From: Collinsella sp.
GTDB taxonomy: Bacteria > Actinomycetota > Coriobacteriia > Coriobacteriales > Coriobacteriaceae
Reading direction: 5' to 3'
Assembly: GCA_022745215.1 (NCBI GenBank)
Contig: JAIIWC010000026.1
Coordinates: 1-24,958, forward strand
DNA length: 24,958 nt
The notes under the pieces are model-generated. The model was not told the origin of the DNA. It saw only the letters and a list, made by a program, of their open reading frames with translations, and searched no databases. Of this stretch, positions 1 through 6,642 are shown piece by piece. Position 1 is the first letter of the stretch; each line of letters starts with the position of its first letter. Made by a program: the position numbers and the translations under genes.

Positions 1-48
1 GTCGGCCAGCGACCACCGGTACGGCTCAATCGTATAGCCATGCAACGG

Positions 49-95
49 AAAAGAGCCGCCCTTTCGGACGACTCAAACTGTAATGGGGCTCTTTT
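49..95 (-). terminator. Probable terminator downstream of yqeC
   Basis: A perfect 9-base inverted repeat (AAAAGAGCC at 49-57, GGCTCTTTT at 87-95) begins two bases beyond the yqeC stop codon. Read on the minus strand it has an A-rich 5' arm and a 3' arm ending in TTTT, as in an intrinsic terminator. The 29-base loop is long, so the call is only moderate. It would also work from the plus strand. Nothing else is recognisable in bases 1-97. Confidence 0.45.
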
Positions 96-97
96 AG

Positions 98-835
98 CTA
101 CCCCTTGAGGCTGGTGGCGATGAGGGGGCGGCCGAGGGCTGCCTCGAAGCGATCTGCCATCGTTGGATCGGCAAGCGTGTCGACTTGGTTGAGCATGACG
201 CGTGCGGTGCTGAGTTTCAGCGCCTGCATCTCGGCATTGAGCACTTGGGCGACGCGCTCGGGCGTGGCGGTATCGGTGGGCTCGCAGCCGCAGCGCTCGC
301 AAAAGAGCTCGGGGCGGTGGACGGCTTCGTTGATGGGCTTGCCGAGCCCCGAGGCGCCGACGACCCAGACGGTGTTGGTCGTGCCAGAGGGAATCACCGG
401 CTCCCAGGCGGCGTGGGCCTTGAGCGGGAGTCGCTTGCTACCGTCTGCCTCGGCTAAGACGTAGCCAAAGCGCTGCGCCAGCTCGTCGAGTGGCTCGGCG
501 GGAGCAGAGAGCTTGCCTGTCTCCGGGTCCAAAACACCCGCCTGGCAGATACTTCCGCGGCTCATGCCCGCGCATGCCTCGCAGGTGCAACCGGGGACAT
601 GCGAGGCGCCTGGCTTCCAAGGCGCGGCGTCCAGGCGACGGCTCGACCCGTCCCACGGCACGCCGGCGACGGGGAACATATGCGTGGTGGTGCAGAGGAG
701 CGCGCGGCCGCCAGCGCGCATAAGCTCAAGGCCGAGCGTCTTGAGCAAGGTCGACTTGCCACCGCTGCCGATAATCGCGGTAATGCCTGGCTTGATCCTG
801 AGCGCCGAGGCAAGATTGCCGCTAACCGTTTCCAT
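98..835 (-). CDS. yqeC: Selenium-dependent hydroxylase accessory protein YqeC
   Basis: This 245-residue protein has a P-loop near its N-terminus (GSGGKST, residues 23-29) and the conserved YqeC-type stretch EADGSKRLPLKA (129-140), followed by EPVIPSGT. YqeC is a putative NTP-binding accessory protein found with selenium-dependent molybdenum hydroxylases; its biochemical role is not settled. Two cysteine groups (C83, C85, C88 and C179, C182, C184) could bind metal, which is inference. The start ATG at 833-835 has only a weak Shine-Dalgarno sequence (GGCGGTG). It is transcribed divergently from yqeB across 102 bases. Length and motifs fit the family. Confidence 0.85.
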   Translation of the reverse strand: METVSGNLASALRIKPGITAIIGSGGKSTLLKTLGLELMRAGGRALLCTTTHMFPVAGVPWDGSSRRLDAAPWKPGASHVPGCTCEACAGMSRGSICQAGVLDPETGKLSAPAEPLDELAQRFGYVLAEADGSKRLPLKAHAAWEPVIPSGTTNTVWVVGASGLGKPINEAVHRPELFCERCGCEPTDTATPERVAQVLNAEMQALKLSTARVMLNQVDTLADPTMADRFEAALGRPLIATSLKG

Positions 836-848
836 CTGTTCACCGCCG

Positions 849-905
849 TATAATACTGTGATAATAAATAATCATCAGAGTAGCGGTCGGACCGCTTTTG
901 CTCTG
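849..905. promoter_or_regulatory. Divergent yqeC/yqeB control region with palindrome
   Basis: The region between the divergent genes is AT-rich and holds TATAAT at 849-854; the same bases read TATTAT on the minus strand (855-850), so both strands have a -10-like hexamer. No good -35 is visible. Downstream lies a palindrome with arms AGCGGTC (882-888) and GACCGCT (890-896), nested inside CAGAG (876-880) / CTCTG (901-905). It could be an operator or a hairpin in the yqeB leader. TTTT follows the inner arm, so weak attenuation is also possible. Confidence 0.4.
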
Positions 906-937
906 CTCAAACCGTAGCACAGGGAGGTGTCCCGGGA

Positions 938-1732
938 ATGCTCGTTTATGTTCGCGGCGCCGGCGATATCGCCACGGGCGTCGCTGCCCGTTTGGTGCGC
1001 TCCGGCGTGTCGGTCGTTATGGCCGATATCGCGGTTCCCACGTGCATCCGCCGCACAATTAGTTTTTGCGAGGCCATTCGCCTGGGCGAGGTCGAGGTCG
1101 AAGGCATTCGCGCTCGCTTGGCGCAGGCGCCGGCTGAGGCGCTTGAGATTACCGAGGCCGGAGACGTCGCCGTTGTGGTGGACCCTCAGGCCAAGATGCT
1201 CGGCGAGCTGAAACCCGCGGCTGTGGTCGACGCGATTTTGGCCAAGCGCAACTTGGGCACCACGCGCGACATGGCGCCTGCCGTCATTGCCGTGGGGCCG
1301 GGCTTTACCGCGCCGGTCGATTGCGACGCCGTGGTCGAGACCATGCGCGGGCATTTTCTCGGCCGTGTCATTACCCAAGGTTCGCCCCAGCCCAACACGG
1401 GCGTGCCGGGTGTCATCGCCGGCTATGGCAAGGAACGTGTTATCCACAGCCCCGCCGCCGGTGTGTTTAGGTCCGACCATGCGATCGGCGATATCGTGAG
1501 CGCCGGAGACGTGATTGGCTACGCGGGCGATACGCCCATGTGCACGCAGATCGATGGCTGCTTGCGCGGCCTTTTGGCCGACGGCGTTCAGGTGACCGAG
1601 GGCTTTAAATGTGCCGACGTCGACCCGCGCGGCGATGCCAGCTATATCAACTATATTTCGGACAAGGCGACGTCGGTCGGCGGCGGCGTGCTCGAGGCGC
1701 TCGCCATGCTCACCGGTGTATTCCAGGGATAG
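938..1732 (+). CDS. yqeB: Selenium-dependent molybdenum hydroxylase system protein YqeB (EF2563 family)
   Basis: This 264-residue protein opens with a nucleotide-binding-like RGAGDIATGVA (6-16). It carries the family's central GPGFTAP and RVITQGSPQPNTGVPG segments, and its C-terminal half contains HSPAAGVF and GDVIGYAG. YqeB is a marker of selenium-dependent molybdenum hydroxylase loci and is thought to help mature the labile-selenium cofactor; the exact step is unknown. The ATG at 938 follows GGGAGGTG (922-929). The xdhC-like gene starts nine bases after its stop, so the two are probably co-transcribed. Confidence 0.85.
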   Translation: MLVYVRGAGDIATGVAARLVRSGVSVVMADIAVPTCIRRTISFCEAIRLGEVEVEGIRARLAQAPAEALEITEAGDVAVVVDPQAKMLGELKPAAVVDAILAKRNLGTTRDMAPAVIAVGPGFTAPVDCDAVVETMRGHFLGRVITQGSPQPNTGVPGVIAGYGKERVIHSPAAGVFRSDHAIGDIVSAGDVIGYAGDTPMCTQIDGCLRGLLADGVQVTEGFKCADVDPRGDASYINYISDKATSVGGGVLEALAMLTGVFQG

Positions 1733-1741
1733 GAAATTGCA

Positions 1742-2785
1742 ATGGAAAAGCTCGATGTGGTGAATGCTGCGCTTGGCGCTCTGAAGGCTGGTAAGACGTG
1801 CGAGCTGGTGGTAGTTGCCGGCACGGCAGGGTCATCGCCGCGCGGCGTGGGCGCCTGGATGGCCGTCTTTGCCGATGGCAGCCAAGCAGGTACCATCGGC
1901 GGCGGCAAGATCGAGCTCTTTGCGCTGAACGAGGCGCGCGAGCTGCTGGCCGCAGGGCAATCGCGTCTGGTCCGCTACACCATGGGCGGCGAGAACTCCG
2001 ATACCGGCATGATCTGCGGCGGAGCCATCTGCCTGTGCTATCTGCACCTGGATGTATCGCAGGTGCCGTTGTTCCAGTCGGTTGCCGACGTCTTGGCGTA
2101 TCGACGCATCGGCGACTTCGTCATCGACTTTGGACCGTTTATCGCAAACGCGCTCGAGGGCGATGTGGCCGAGTACCATGGCGGGGCATCGCGCCATACC
2201 ATTGCGGGCTGCCCCGAGCTTTCGCTGGTGGAGGAGGGGAGTAAGGTCACCTACACCAACGCCGCCTCCGAGATTCCCACGGCGCACATCGAGACGCTCT
2301 GCCCCGAGGGCCTGACCTACATCTTTGGCTGCGGACACGTGGGCGCTGCGACGGCGCGCGTACTCACGGCGGCGGGCTTTGCCGTTGTGGCGTGCGATGA
2401 CCGCCCCGGCACGCTGACGCCCGAACGGGTGCCCGGTGTCTACGATCGTCGCCTGGTCGATTACAAGAACCTGAGCAAGCAGTGCCCCATCGGCCCGCGC
2501 GACCTAGTGGTCGTGGCCACAGCAGGCCACAAGTCCGATATCGACGTGGTGATTCAGGCCATGCGCGCCAACCCCGCCTATCTGGGCTGCTTGGGCTCGC
2601 GCCGCAAGACGGCCTTTGTGCGCGCCCGTTTGGAGCAGGAGGGCTTTACGCAGGACCAAATCGACGAGCTGCACCTGCCGATCGGCGTTGCCATCGAGGC
2701 CGAGGATCCCGAGGAGATCGCCATCTCCATCGCTGCCGAGATGATTCACCTGCGCCGCACCAAGCTCGTCCCCCGCAAGCGCTAA
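1742..2785 (+). CDS. XdhC/CoxI-family molybdenum hydroxylase maturation protein
   Basis: This 347-residue protein has the full XdhC layout. The N-terminal domain holds GSSPRGVGAWM (30-40), TIGGGKIE (51-58) and GMICGG (89-94, with the conserved cysteine at 92). The C-terminal Rossmann domain starts at GCGHVG (196-201) and continues to LGSRRK. XdhC proteins bind molybdenum cofactor and are needed to insert the sulfurated (here probably selenated) cofactor into xanthine-dehydrogenase-like enzymes. The Shine-Dalgarno AGGAAA overlaps the yqeB stop codon, which suggests coupling. No hydroxylase gene follows; the next gene is rplE, 325 bases on. Confidence 0.85.
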   Translation: MEKLDVVNAALGALKAGKTCELVVVAGTAGSSPRGVGAWMAVFADGSQAGTIGGGKIELFALNEARELLAAGQSRLVRYTMGGENSDTGMICGGAICLCYLHLDVSQVPLFQSVADVLAYRRIGDFVIDFGPFIANALEGDVAEYHGGASRHTIAGCPELSLVEEGSKVTYTNAASEIPTAHIETLCPEGLTYIFGCGHVGAATARVLTAAGFAVVACDDRPGTLTPERVPGVYDRRLVDYKNLSKQCPIGPRDLVVVATAGHKSDIDVVIQAMRANPAYLGCLGSRRKTAFVRARLEQEGFTQDQIDELHLPIGVAIEAEDPEEIAISIAAEMIHLRRTKLVPRKR

Positions 2786-2803
2786 TCGCATCCCCATACA
2801 TGA

Positions 2804-2868
2804 GTTGCGGTGAAATACGGACTGTTAAAGCCTGTTAAGCCGTCAAACGGTCCCTATTTCACTGCAAC
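2804..2868. repeat. 65-base imperfect palindrome (MITE-like or leader hairpin)
   Basis: Two 23-base arms (2804-2826 and 2846-2868) pair along their whole length with one C-C mismatch and two G-U wobbles, around a 19-base loop. The outer arms read GTTGCGGTGAAATA and TATTTCACTGCAAC. No T-run follows directly (CCATTTTCC begins two bases later), so it is a poor intrinsic terminator. Near-perfect symmetry over 65 bases suits a small non-autonomous palindromic repeat, but no second copy exists in this window. The rest of 2786-3110 has no coding signal. Confidence 0.55.
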
Positions 2869-2944
2869 TGCCATTTTCCTCCGTCCCCTAGGGATCAATA
2901 TGTGCGGGGGAGTTGTGGAGTTGTGCAGGCAGACGAGGTTTTTC

Positions 2945-2973
2945 TGGAAATACGCTCCCGATGCGCGTATAGT
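2945..2973 (+). promoter_or_regulatory. Candidate promoter of the rplE operon
   Basis: Because rplE has no ribosomal gene upstream, a promoter is expected in 2786-3110. The best -10 candidate is TATAGT at 2968-2973. The -35 position (about 2945-2950, TGGAAA) matches the consensus poorly. The leader would be about 130 bases and contains a small stem, TCGGC/GCCGA, near 2988-3006. The call rests mainly on need plus a moderate -10 box. Confidence 0.35.
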
Positions 2974-3110
2974 ACCGATTGTTTTGTCGGCTCCTGCTGC
3001 GCCGAGTCCAAACCGCGAAATGCCATGAGCGGCGCGGATGCAGCCAGGAGGCACGAGGACAACCCATCGTGGCCACGCCCCGTGCTTAAAACCCCAAGAA
3101 GGAGTGAACA

Positions 3111-3668
3111 ATGGCAGAAGAGAAGTATGTGCCGCGTCTGAAGACCAAGTACAACAACGAGGTCAAGCAGCAGCTTCAGGACAAGTTCCAGTACGAGAAC
3201 GTCATGATGATCCCCAAGTTTGAGAAGATCGTCGTGAACATGGGTGTCGGCGAGGCCGCTACCGATTCCAAGGCCATCGACGGTGCCGTGCGCGACCTGC
3301 GCGCCATCACCGGTCAGCAGCCGATGATCACCCGTGCACGCAAGTCCATCGCTACCTTCCGCCTGCGCGCTGGTATGCCGATCGGCTGCAAGGTTACCCT
3401 GCGTGGCGACCGTATGTGGGAGTTCTTCGATCGTCTGACCTCCGTCGCGATCCCCCGTATCCGCGACTTCCGCGGCATCTCCGCCAAGAGCTTCGACGGT
3501 CGTGGCAACTTCTCCATGGGCGTCACCGAGCAGCTCATCTTCCCCGAGATCGACTTCGACTCCGTCGATCACCAGCGTGGTATGGACATCACTTTCGTGA
3601 CCACCGCCAACACCGATGAGGAGGCCAAGGCCCTTCTGGACGCCTTCGGTTTCCCGTTCAAGAAATAG
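3111..3668 (+). CDS. rplE: 50S ribosomal protein L5
   Basis: This 185-residue protein is a full-length L5, which binds 5S rRNA and helps attach it to the central protuberance of the large subunit. Recognisable stretches are KIVVNMGVGEA, the GQQPMITRARKSIATF core, GCKVTLRGDRMWEF and the C-terminal GMDITFVTTA. AAGGAG at 3099-3104 precedes ATG 3111 by six bases. It is the first gene of the ribosomal block here. Normally rplN and rplX lie directly upstream, but here a 325-base non-coding stretch and an xdhC-like gene occupy that place. Confidence 0.97.
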   Translation: MAEEKYVPRLKTKYNNEVKQQLQDKFQYENVMMIPKFEKIVVNMGVGEAATDSKAIDGAVRDLRAITGQQPMITRARKSIATFRLRAGMPIGCKVTLRGDRMWEFFDRLTSVAIPRIRDFRGISAKSFDGRGNFSMGVTEQLIFPEIDFDSVDHQRGMDITFVTTANTDEEAKALLDAFGFPFKK

Positions 3669-3684
3669 GTTCACCTGCCCTATG

Positions 3685-3712
3685 AGCGCCGTTCCCAGAA
3701 GGGGGCGGCGCT
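3685..3712 (+). promoter_or_regulatory. Strong intercistronic hairpin between rplE and rpsN
   Basis: AGCGCCGTTCCC (3685-3696) pairs with GGGGGCGGCGCT (3701-3712) as a continuous 12-bp stem with two G-U pairs and an AGAA tetraloop. No T-run follows, so it should not stop transcription. An mRNA-processing, stabilising or translational role is possible. Confidence 0.6.
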
Positions 3713-3747
3713 TGGGGCGAACAATACTCTATGTGAGGAGGATATAA

Positions 3748-3933
3748 GTGGCTAAGACATCGATGATCGTCAAGTGCAATCGCAAGCAGAAGTTCTCTAC
3801 TCGTGAGTACACGCGCTGCCAGCGCTGCGGCCGTCCGCACTCTGTGTACCGCAAGTTCGGCCTGTGCCGTGTCTGCTTCCGCGAGCTTGCACTCAAGGGC
3901 GAGCTTCCCGGCGTTAAGAAGGCCAGCTGGTAA
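3748..3933 (+). CDS. rpsN: 30S ribosomal protein S14, zinc-binding type (type Z)
   Basis: This is the short 61-residue S14 with four cysteines in two CxxC pairs (C24, C27, C40, C43) that bind zinc, unlike the ~100-residue zinc-free form. S14 sits in the head of the 30S subunit near the A and P sites. The start is GTG at 3748, seven bases after AGGAGG (3736-3741), giving the expected MAKTSMIVK. The 119 bases before rpsH are non-coding apart from the rpsH ribosome binding site. Confidence 0.96.
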   Translation: MAKTSMIVKCNRKQKFSTREYTRCQRCGRPHSVYRKFGLCRVCFRELALKGELPGVKKASW

Positions 3934-4052
3934 GTCACTACCAGCGTTTCAAGCATCAGTTTGGAACAGGGAAAACGCGCTAAAAAGGCTTTGCCGTTAA
4001 GGGCGGCGAAGAACCAAGAGCACGTGTTCATCAAGAACGAAGGAGAATCTGT

Positions 4053-4451
4053 ATGAACCTTACAGACCCGATCGCAGATATGCTTACGCGCATCCGTAAC
4101 GCTAACTCTGTGAACAAGGCCACGGTCTCCATGCCGAGCAGCAAGAAGCTCGTCGAGATCGCTCGTGTTCTGCACGAGGAGGGCTACATCGAGGGCTACG
4201 ATGTCGAGGACACCGTTCCCCAGAAGACTCTGCACATCACGCTTAAGTATGGTCCCAAGAAGGCTAAGGTCATCAACGGCATCCGCCGCATTTCCAAGCC
4301 GGGCCTGCGTAAGTACACCGGCGTTGCCGACATGCCCCGCGTCCGCGGTGGCCTTGGTACCGCCATTATTTCCACCAGCCATGGCGTCATGACCGACCGC
4401 GATGCTCGCAAGCACAACGTCGGCGGCGAGATCATCGCTTACGTCTGGTAA
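4053..4451 (+). CDS. rpsH: 30S ribosomal protein S8
   Basis: This 132-residue protein starts MNLTDPIADMLTRIRNAN and ends with the S8 signature region GVMTDRDARKHNVGGEIIAYVW. S8 is a primary binder of 16S rRNA (helix 21) and, in E. coli, the translational repressor of the spc operon. GAAGGAG at 4039-4045 lies seven bases before ATG 4053. Any feedback site for S8 would be expected near rplE here, but I could not identify one. Confidence 0.97.
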   Translation: MNLTDPIADMLTRIRNANSVNKATVSMPSSKKLVEIARVLHEEGYIEGYDVEDTVPQKTLHITLKYGPKKAKVINGIRRISKPGLRKYTGVADMPRVRGGLGTAIISTSHGVMTDRDARKHNVGGEIIAYVW

Positions 4452-4484
4452 TTCGCTCGGTAGGTAGAAGGAAAGGAGATCACC

Positions 4485-5021
4485 GTGTCTCGTATCGGTA
4501 ATAAGCCTGTCCAGATTCCCGCCGGAGTCGAAGTGGCAGTCAACGGCAACAACGTTGTCGTCAAGGGCCCCAAGGGCCAGCTCGAGCTCGATGTCTTTGA
4601 GAAGCTCGCTATCAACGTCGAGGACAACGTCCTCACCGTTTCCCGTCCCGACGACGAGCGTGAGACCCGTGCCCGCCACGGCCTCACCCGCGCCCTCATC
4701 CACAACATGGTTGTCGGCGTTTCCGAGGGCTTCGAGAAGAAGCTCGAGCTCGCCGGCGTCGGTTACCGCGTGCAGCAGAAGGGCAAGAACCTCGAGTTCT
4801 CCCTGGGCTTCTCGCACCCCGTGATCGTCGAGGCTCCCGAGGGCATCACCTTCGAGGTTCCCGACAACACCCACGTGAACGTCAAGGGTATCAACAAGCA
4901 GCAGGTCGGTCAGATCGCCGCTGAGATTCGCGGCCATCGTCCTCCCGAGCCTTACAAGGGCAAGGGTATCCACTACGTTGGCGAGCACATCCGCCGCAAG
5001 CTGGGTAAGGCCGCCAAGTAG
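4485..5021 (+). CDS. rplF: 50S ribosomal protein L6
   Basis: This 178-residue L6 has the usual two tandem domains and begins MSRIGNKPVQIPAGVEV. The C-terminal signature region is RPPEPYKGKGIHYVGE. L6 lies near the factor-binding site of the 50S subunit. The start is GTG at 4485 with AAAGGAG (4472-4478) upstream; no better ATG is available. The gap to rplR carries a stable hairpin. Confidence 0.97.
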   Translation: MSRIGNKPVQIPAGVEVAVNGNNVVVKGPKGQLELDVFEKLAINVEDNVLTVSRPDDERETRARHGLTRALIHNMVVGVSEGFEKKLELAGVGYRVQQKGKNLEFSLGFSHPVIVEAPEGITFEVPDNTHVNVKGINKQQVGQIAAEIRGHRPPEPYKGKGIHYVGEHIRRKLGKAAK

Positions 5022-5046
5022 TCGTAACCGACTCACTCGCATAAGA

Positions 5047-5068
5047 CCAGCACCCCGTCAGGTGCTGG
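5047..5068 (+). promoter_or_regulatory. Intercistronic hairpin between rplF and rplR
   Basis: A perfect 8-bp stem, CCAGCACC (5047-5054) with GGTGCTGG (5061-5068), has a six-base loop. A TTTTT run at 5080-5084 lies about 11 bases beyond the stem, too far for efficient termination, and just before the rplR Shine-Dalgarno AGGAG. It may be a processing or stabilising element. Confidence 0.55.
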
Positions 5069-5096
5069 CAAGATCAACCTTTTTAGGAGTTTACGT

Positions 5097-5465
5097 ATGA
5101 ACAAGCATAAGGCGAAGCTGGAAGGCCTCAAGCGTCGTCAGCGTCGTGTTCGCGGCAAGGTCTCGGGTACCGCCGAGCGTCCGCGTCTTCGCGTGACCCG
5201 TACTAACGCCAACATCTATGCCCAGATCATCGACGACAGCAAGGGCTCCAGCCTGACGCTCGTCTCTGCCTCGACCCTCGAGGCCGAGTTCAAGGGCACC
5301 CACACCTCGAACAAGGAGGCTGCGGAGAAGGTCGGTCAGCTCGTTGGCAAGCGCGCCATCGAGGCCGGCATCACCAAGGTCGCCTTCGATCGTGGTGGCC
5401 GTATCTACCATGGCCGCGTCAAGGCCCTCGCCGACGGTGCTCGTGCCGCCGGTCTCGAGTTCTAG
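5097..5465 (+). CDS. rplR: 50S ribosomal protein L18
   Basis: This 122-residue L18 has the basic N-terminus (KHKAKLEGLKRRQRRVRGKV), the conserved ERPRLRVTRTNANIYAQIIDD, and the C-terminal FDRGGRIYHGRVKALADGAR. It binds 5S rRNA together with L5. TAGGAG lies upstream of ATG 5097. The stop codon overlaps the AGGAGG of rpsE, indicating tight packing. Confidence 0.97.
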   Translation: MNKHKAKLEGLKRRQRRVRGKVSGTAERPRLRVTRTNANIYAQIIDDSKGSSLTLVSASTLEAEFKGTHTSNKEAAEKVGQLVGKRAIEAGITKVAFDRGGRIYHGRVKALADGARAAGLEF

Positions 5466-5479
5466 GAGGTATGTAGCAC

Positions 5480-6004
5480 ATGGCTCGTAATCAGAAGCAG
5501 CAGCGCGAGGCCTCCGAGTTCGAGGAGCGCGTCGTTTACATCAACCGCGTGTCGAAGACCGTCAAGGGTGGTCGTCGCATGAGCCTCGTCGCTCTCGTCG
5601 TCGTTGGCGACGGCAAGGGCAACGTCGGCGTTGGCATGGGCAAGTCCGCTGAGGTGCCCCTGGCCATCTCCAAGGCGTCTCTCGATGCCAAGAAGAACAT
5701 GTTCCACGTGCCGGTGACCGAGCAGGGCACCATCCCGCACGAGGTTCTCGGCCACTTTGGTGCCGGCCGCATCATCATCAAGCCCGCTGTCGAGGGTACC
5801 GGCGTTATCGCCGGCGGCGCTGTGCGTCCCCTCTTTGAGCTTGCTGGCATCAAGAACGTCCTGTCCAAGTCCCTCGGTACCGACAACGGCCTCAACATCA
5901 TCAAGGCTGCCGTCGAGGGCCTCAAGGAGCTCTCCAGCCCTGAGGACGTCGCGGCTCGCCGTGGCCTGACGGTCTCCGAGATGTTCGTCGGTAAGGAGAA
6001 CTAA
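5480..6004 (+). CDS. rpsE: 30S ribosomal protein S5
   Basis: This 174-residue S5 has the N-terminal double-stranded-RNA-binding domain (ERVVYINRVSKTVKGGRRMS, then GDGKGNVGVGMGKS) and the C-terminal domain with GTGVIAGGAVRPLFELAG. It contributes to decoding accuracy and mRNA entry. AGGAGG (5464-5469), overlapping the rplR stop, is ten bases before ATG 5480. Its last codons contain the AAGGAG for rpmD. Confidence 0.97.
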   Translation: MARNQKQQREASEFEERVVYINRVSKTVKGGRRMSLVALVVVGDGKGNVGVGMGKSAEVPLAISKASLDAKKNMFHVPVTEQGTIPHEVLGHFGAGRIIIKPAVEGTGVIAGGAVRPLFELAGIKNVLSKSLGTDNGLNIIKAAVEGLKELSSPEDVAARRGLTVSEMFVGKEN

Positions 6005-6006
6005 GC

Positions 6007-6189
6007 ATGGCTGACACCATCAAGATCAAGCAGGTCCGCAGCACCAACGGTTGCAAGCAGGACCAGGTCCGTACTGTCCGTGCCCTCGGTCTCCACAGGA
6101 TCCGCGAGGTTCGCGAGATTGCTGACAACGAGTCCGTCCGCGGCATGATCTTCAAGGTCAAGCACCTTGTCGAGATTGTAGAGGAGTAG
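6007..6189 (+). CDS. rpmD: 50S ribosomal protein L30
   Basis: This 60-residue bacterial-type L30 starts MADTIKIKQVRSTNGCKQDQ and contains TVRALGLHRIREVREIADN, the conserved L30 core. It follows rpsE with two bases between stop and start. Its Shine-Dalgarno (AAGGAG, 5993-5998) lies inside rpsE, so translation is probably coupled. Confidence 0.95.
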   Translation: MADTIKIKQVRSTNGCKQDQVRTVRALGLHRIREVREIADNESVRGMIFKVKHLVEIVEE

Positions 6190-6192
6190 CAA

Positions 6193-6642
6193 ATGCAGCT
6201 TCACGATCTTACTCCCGCGCCCGGTTCCACCAAGAACCGCAAGCGCGTCGGCCGTGGCAATTCTTCGGGTCACGGCACCACTTCTGGCCGCGGTCAGAAG
6301 GGCCAGGGCTCTCGCTCTGGTGGCACCAAGGGTGCCGGCTTCGAGGGTGGCCAGACTCCGCTGGCTATGCGCCTGCCCAAGCTTCCGGGCTTCCGCAATC
6401 CCCGTCGTATCGAGTACACCGCTGTTAACGTTGAGCGTCTCGAGCGTAAGTTCGAGGATGGCGCTGTGATCGACGGTGCCGCTCTTAAGGCCGCTCGCAT
6501 CACCAAGAGCGAGTTCGAGCCCGTCAAGGTGCTCGGCAATGGTGAGCTCACCAAGAAGTTCACGGTCAAGGTCGACAAGGTCAGCGCTTCTGCGCAGGCC
6601 AAGATCGAGGCCGCCGGCGGAAAGGTCGAGCTGCCGTGCTAA
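6193..6642 (+). CDS. rplO: 50S ribosomal protein L15
   Basis: This 149-residue L15 has the glycine/arginine-rich N-terminal extension (residues about 15-50, GRGNSSGHGTTSGRGQKGQG) that threads into 23S rRNA, then the globular domain. GAGGAG (6181-6186) at the end of rpmD is six bases before ATG 6193. The gene ends in GTGCTAA, where GTG is the secY start, so the two overlap by seven bases. Confidence 0.97.
   Translation: MQLHDLTPAPGSTKNRKRVGRGNSSGHGTTSGRGQKGQGSRSGGTKGAGFEGGQTPLAMRLPKLPGFRNPRRIEYTAVNVERLERKFEDGAVIDGAALKAARITKSEFEPVKVLGNGELTKKFTVKVDKVSASAQAKIEAAGGKVELPC

Noticed and set aside
1..97. Possible tRNA (for example selC) next to the selenium genes
   Set aside because: No cloverleaf, anticodon arm or CCA end could be found in this stretch.
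2786..3110. Remnant of rplX or rplN before rplE
   Set aside because: All three plus-strand frames were read and none resembles L24 or L14.
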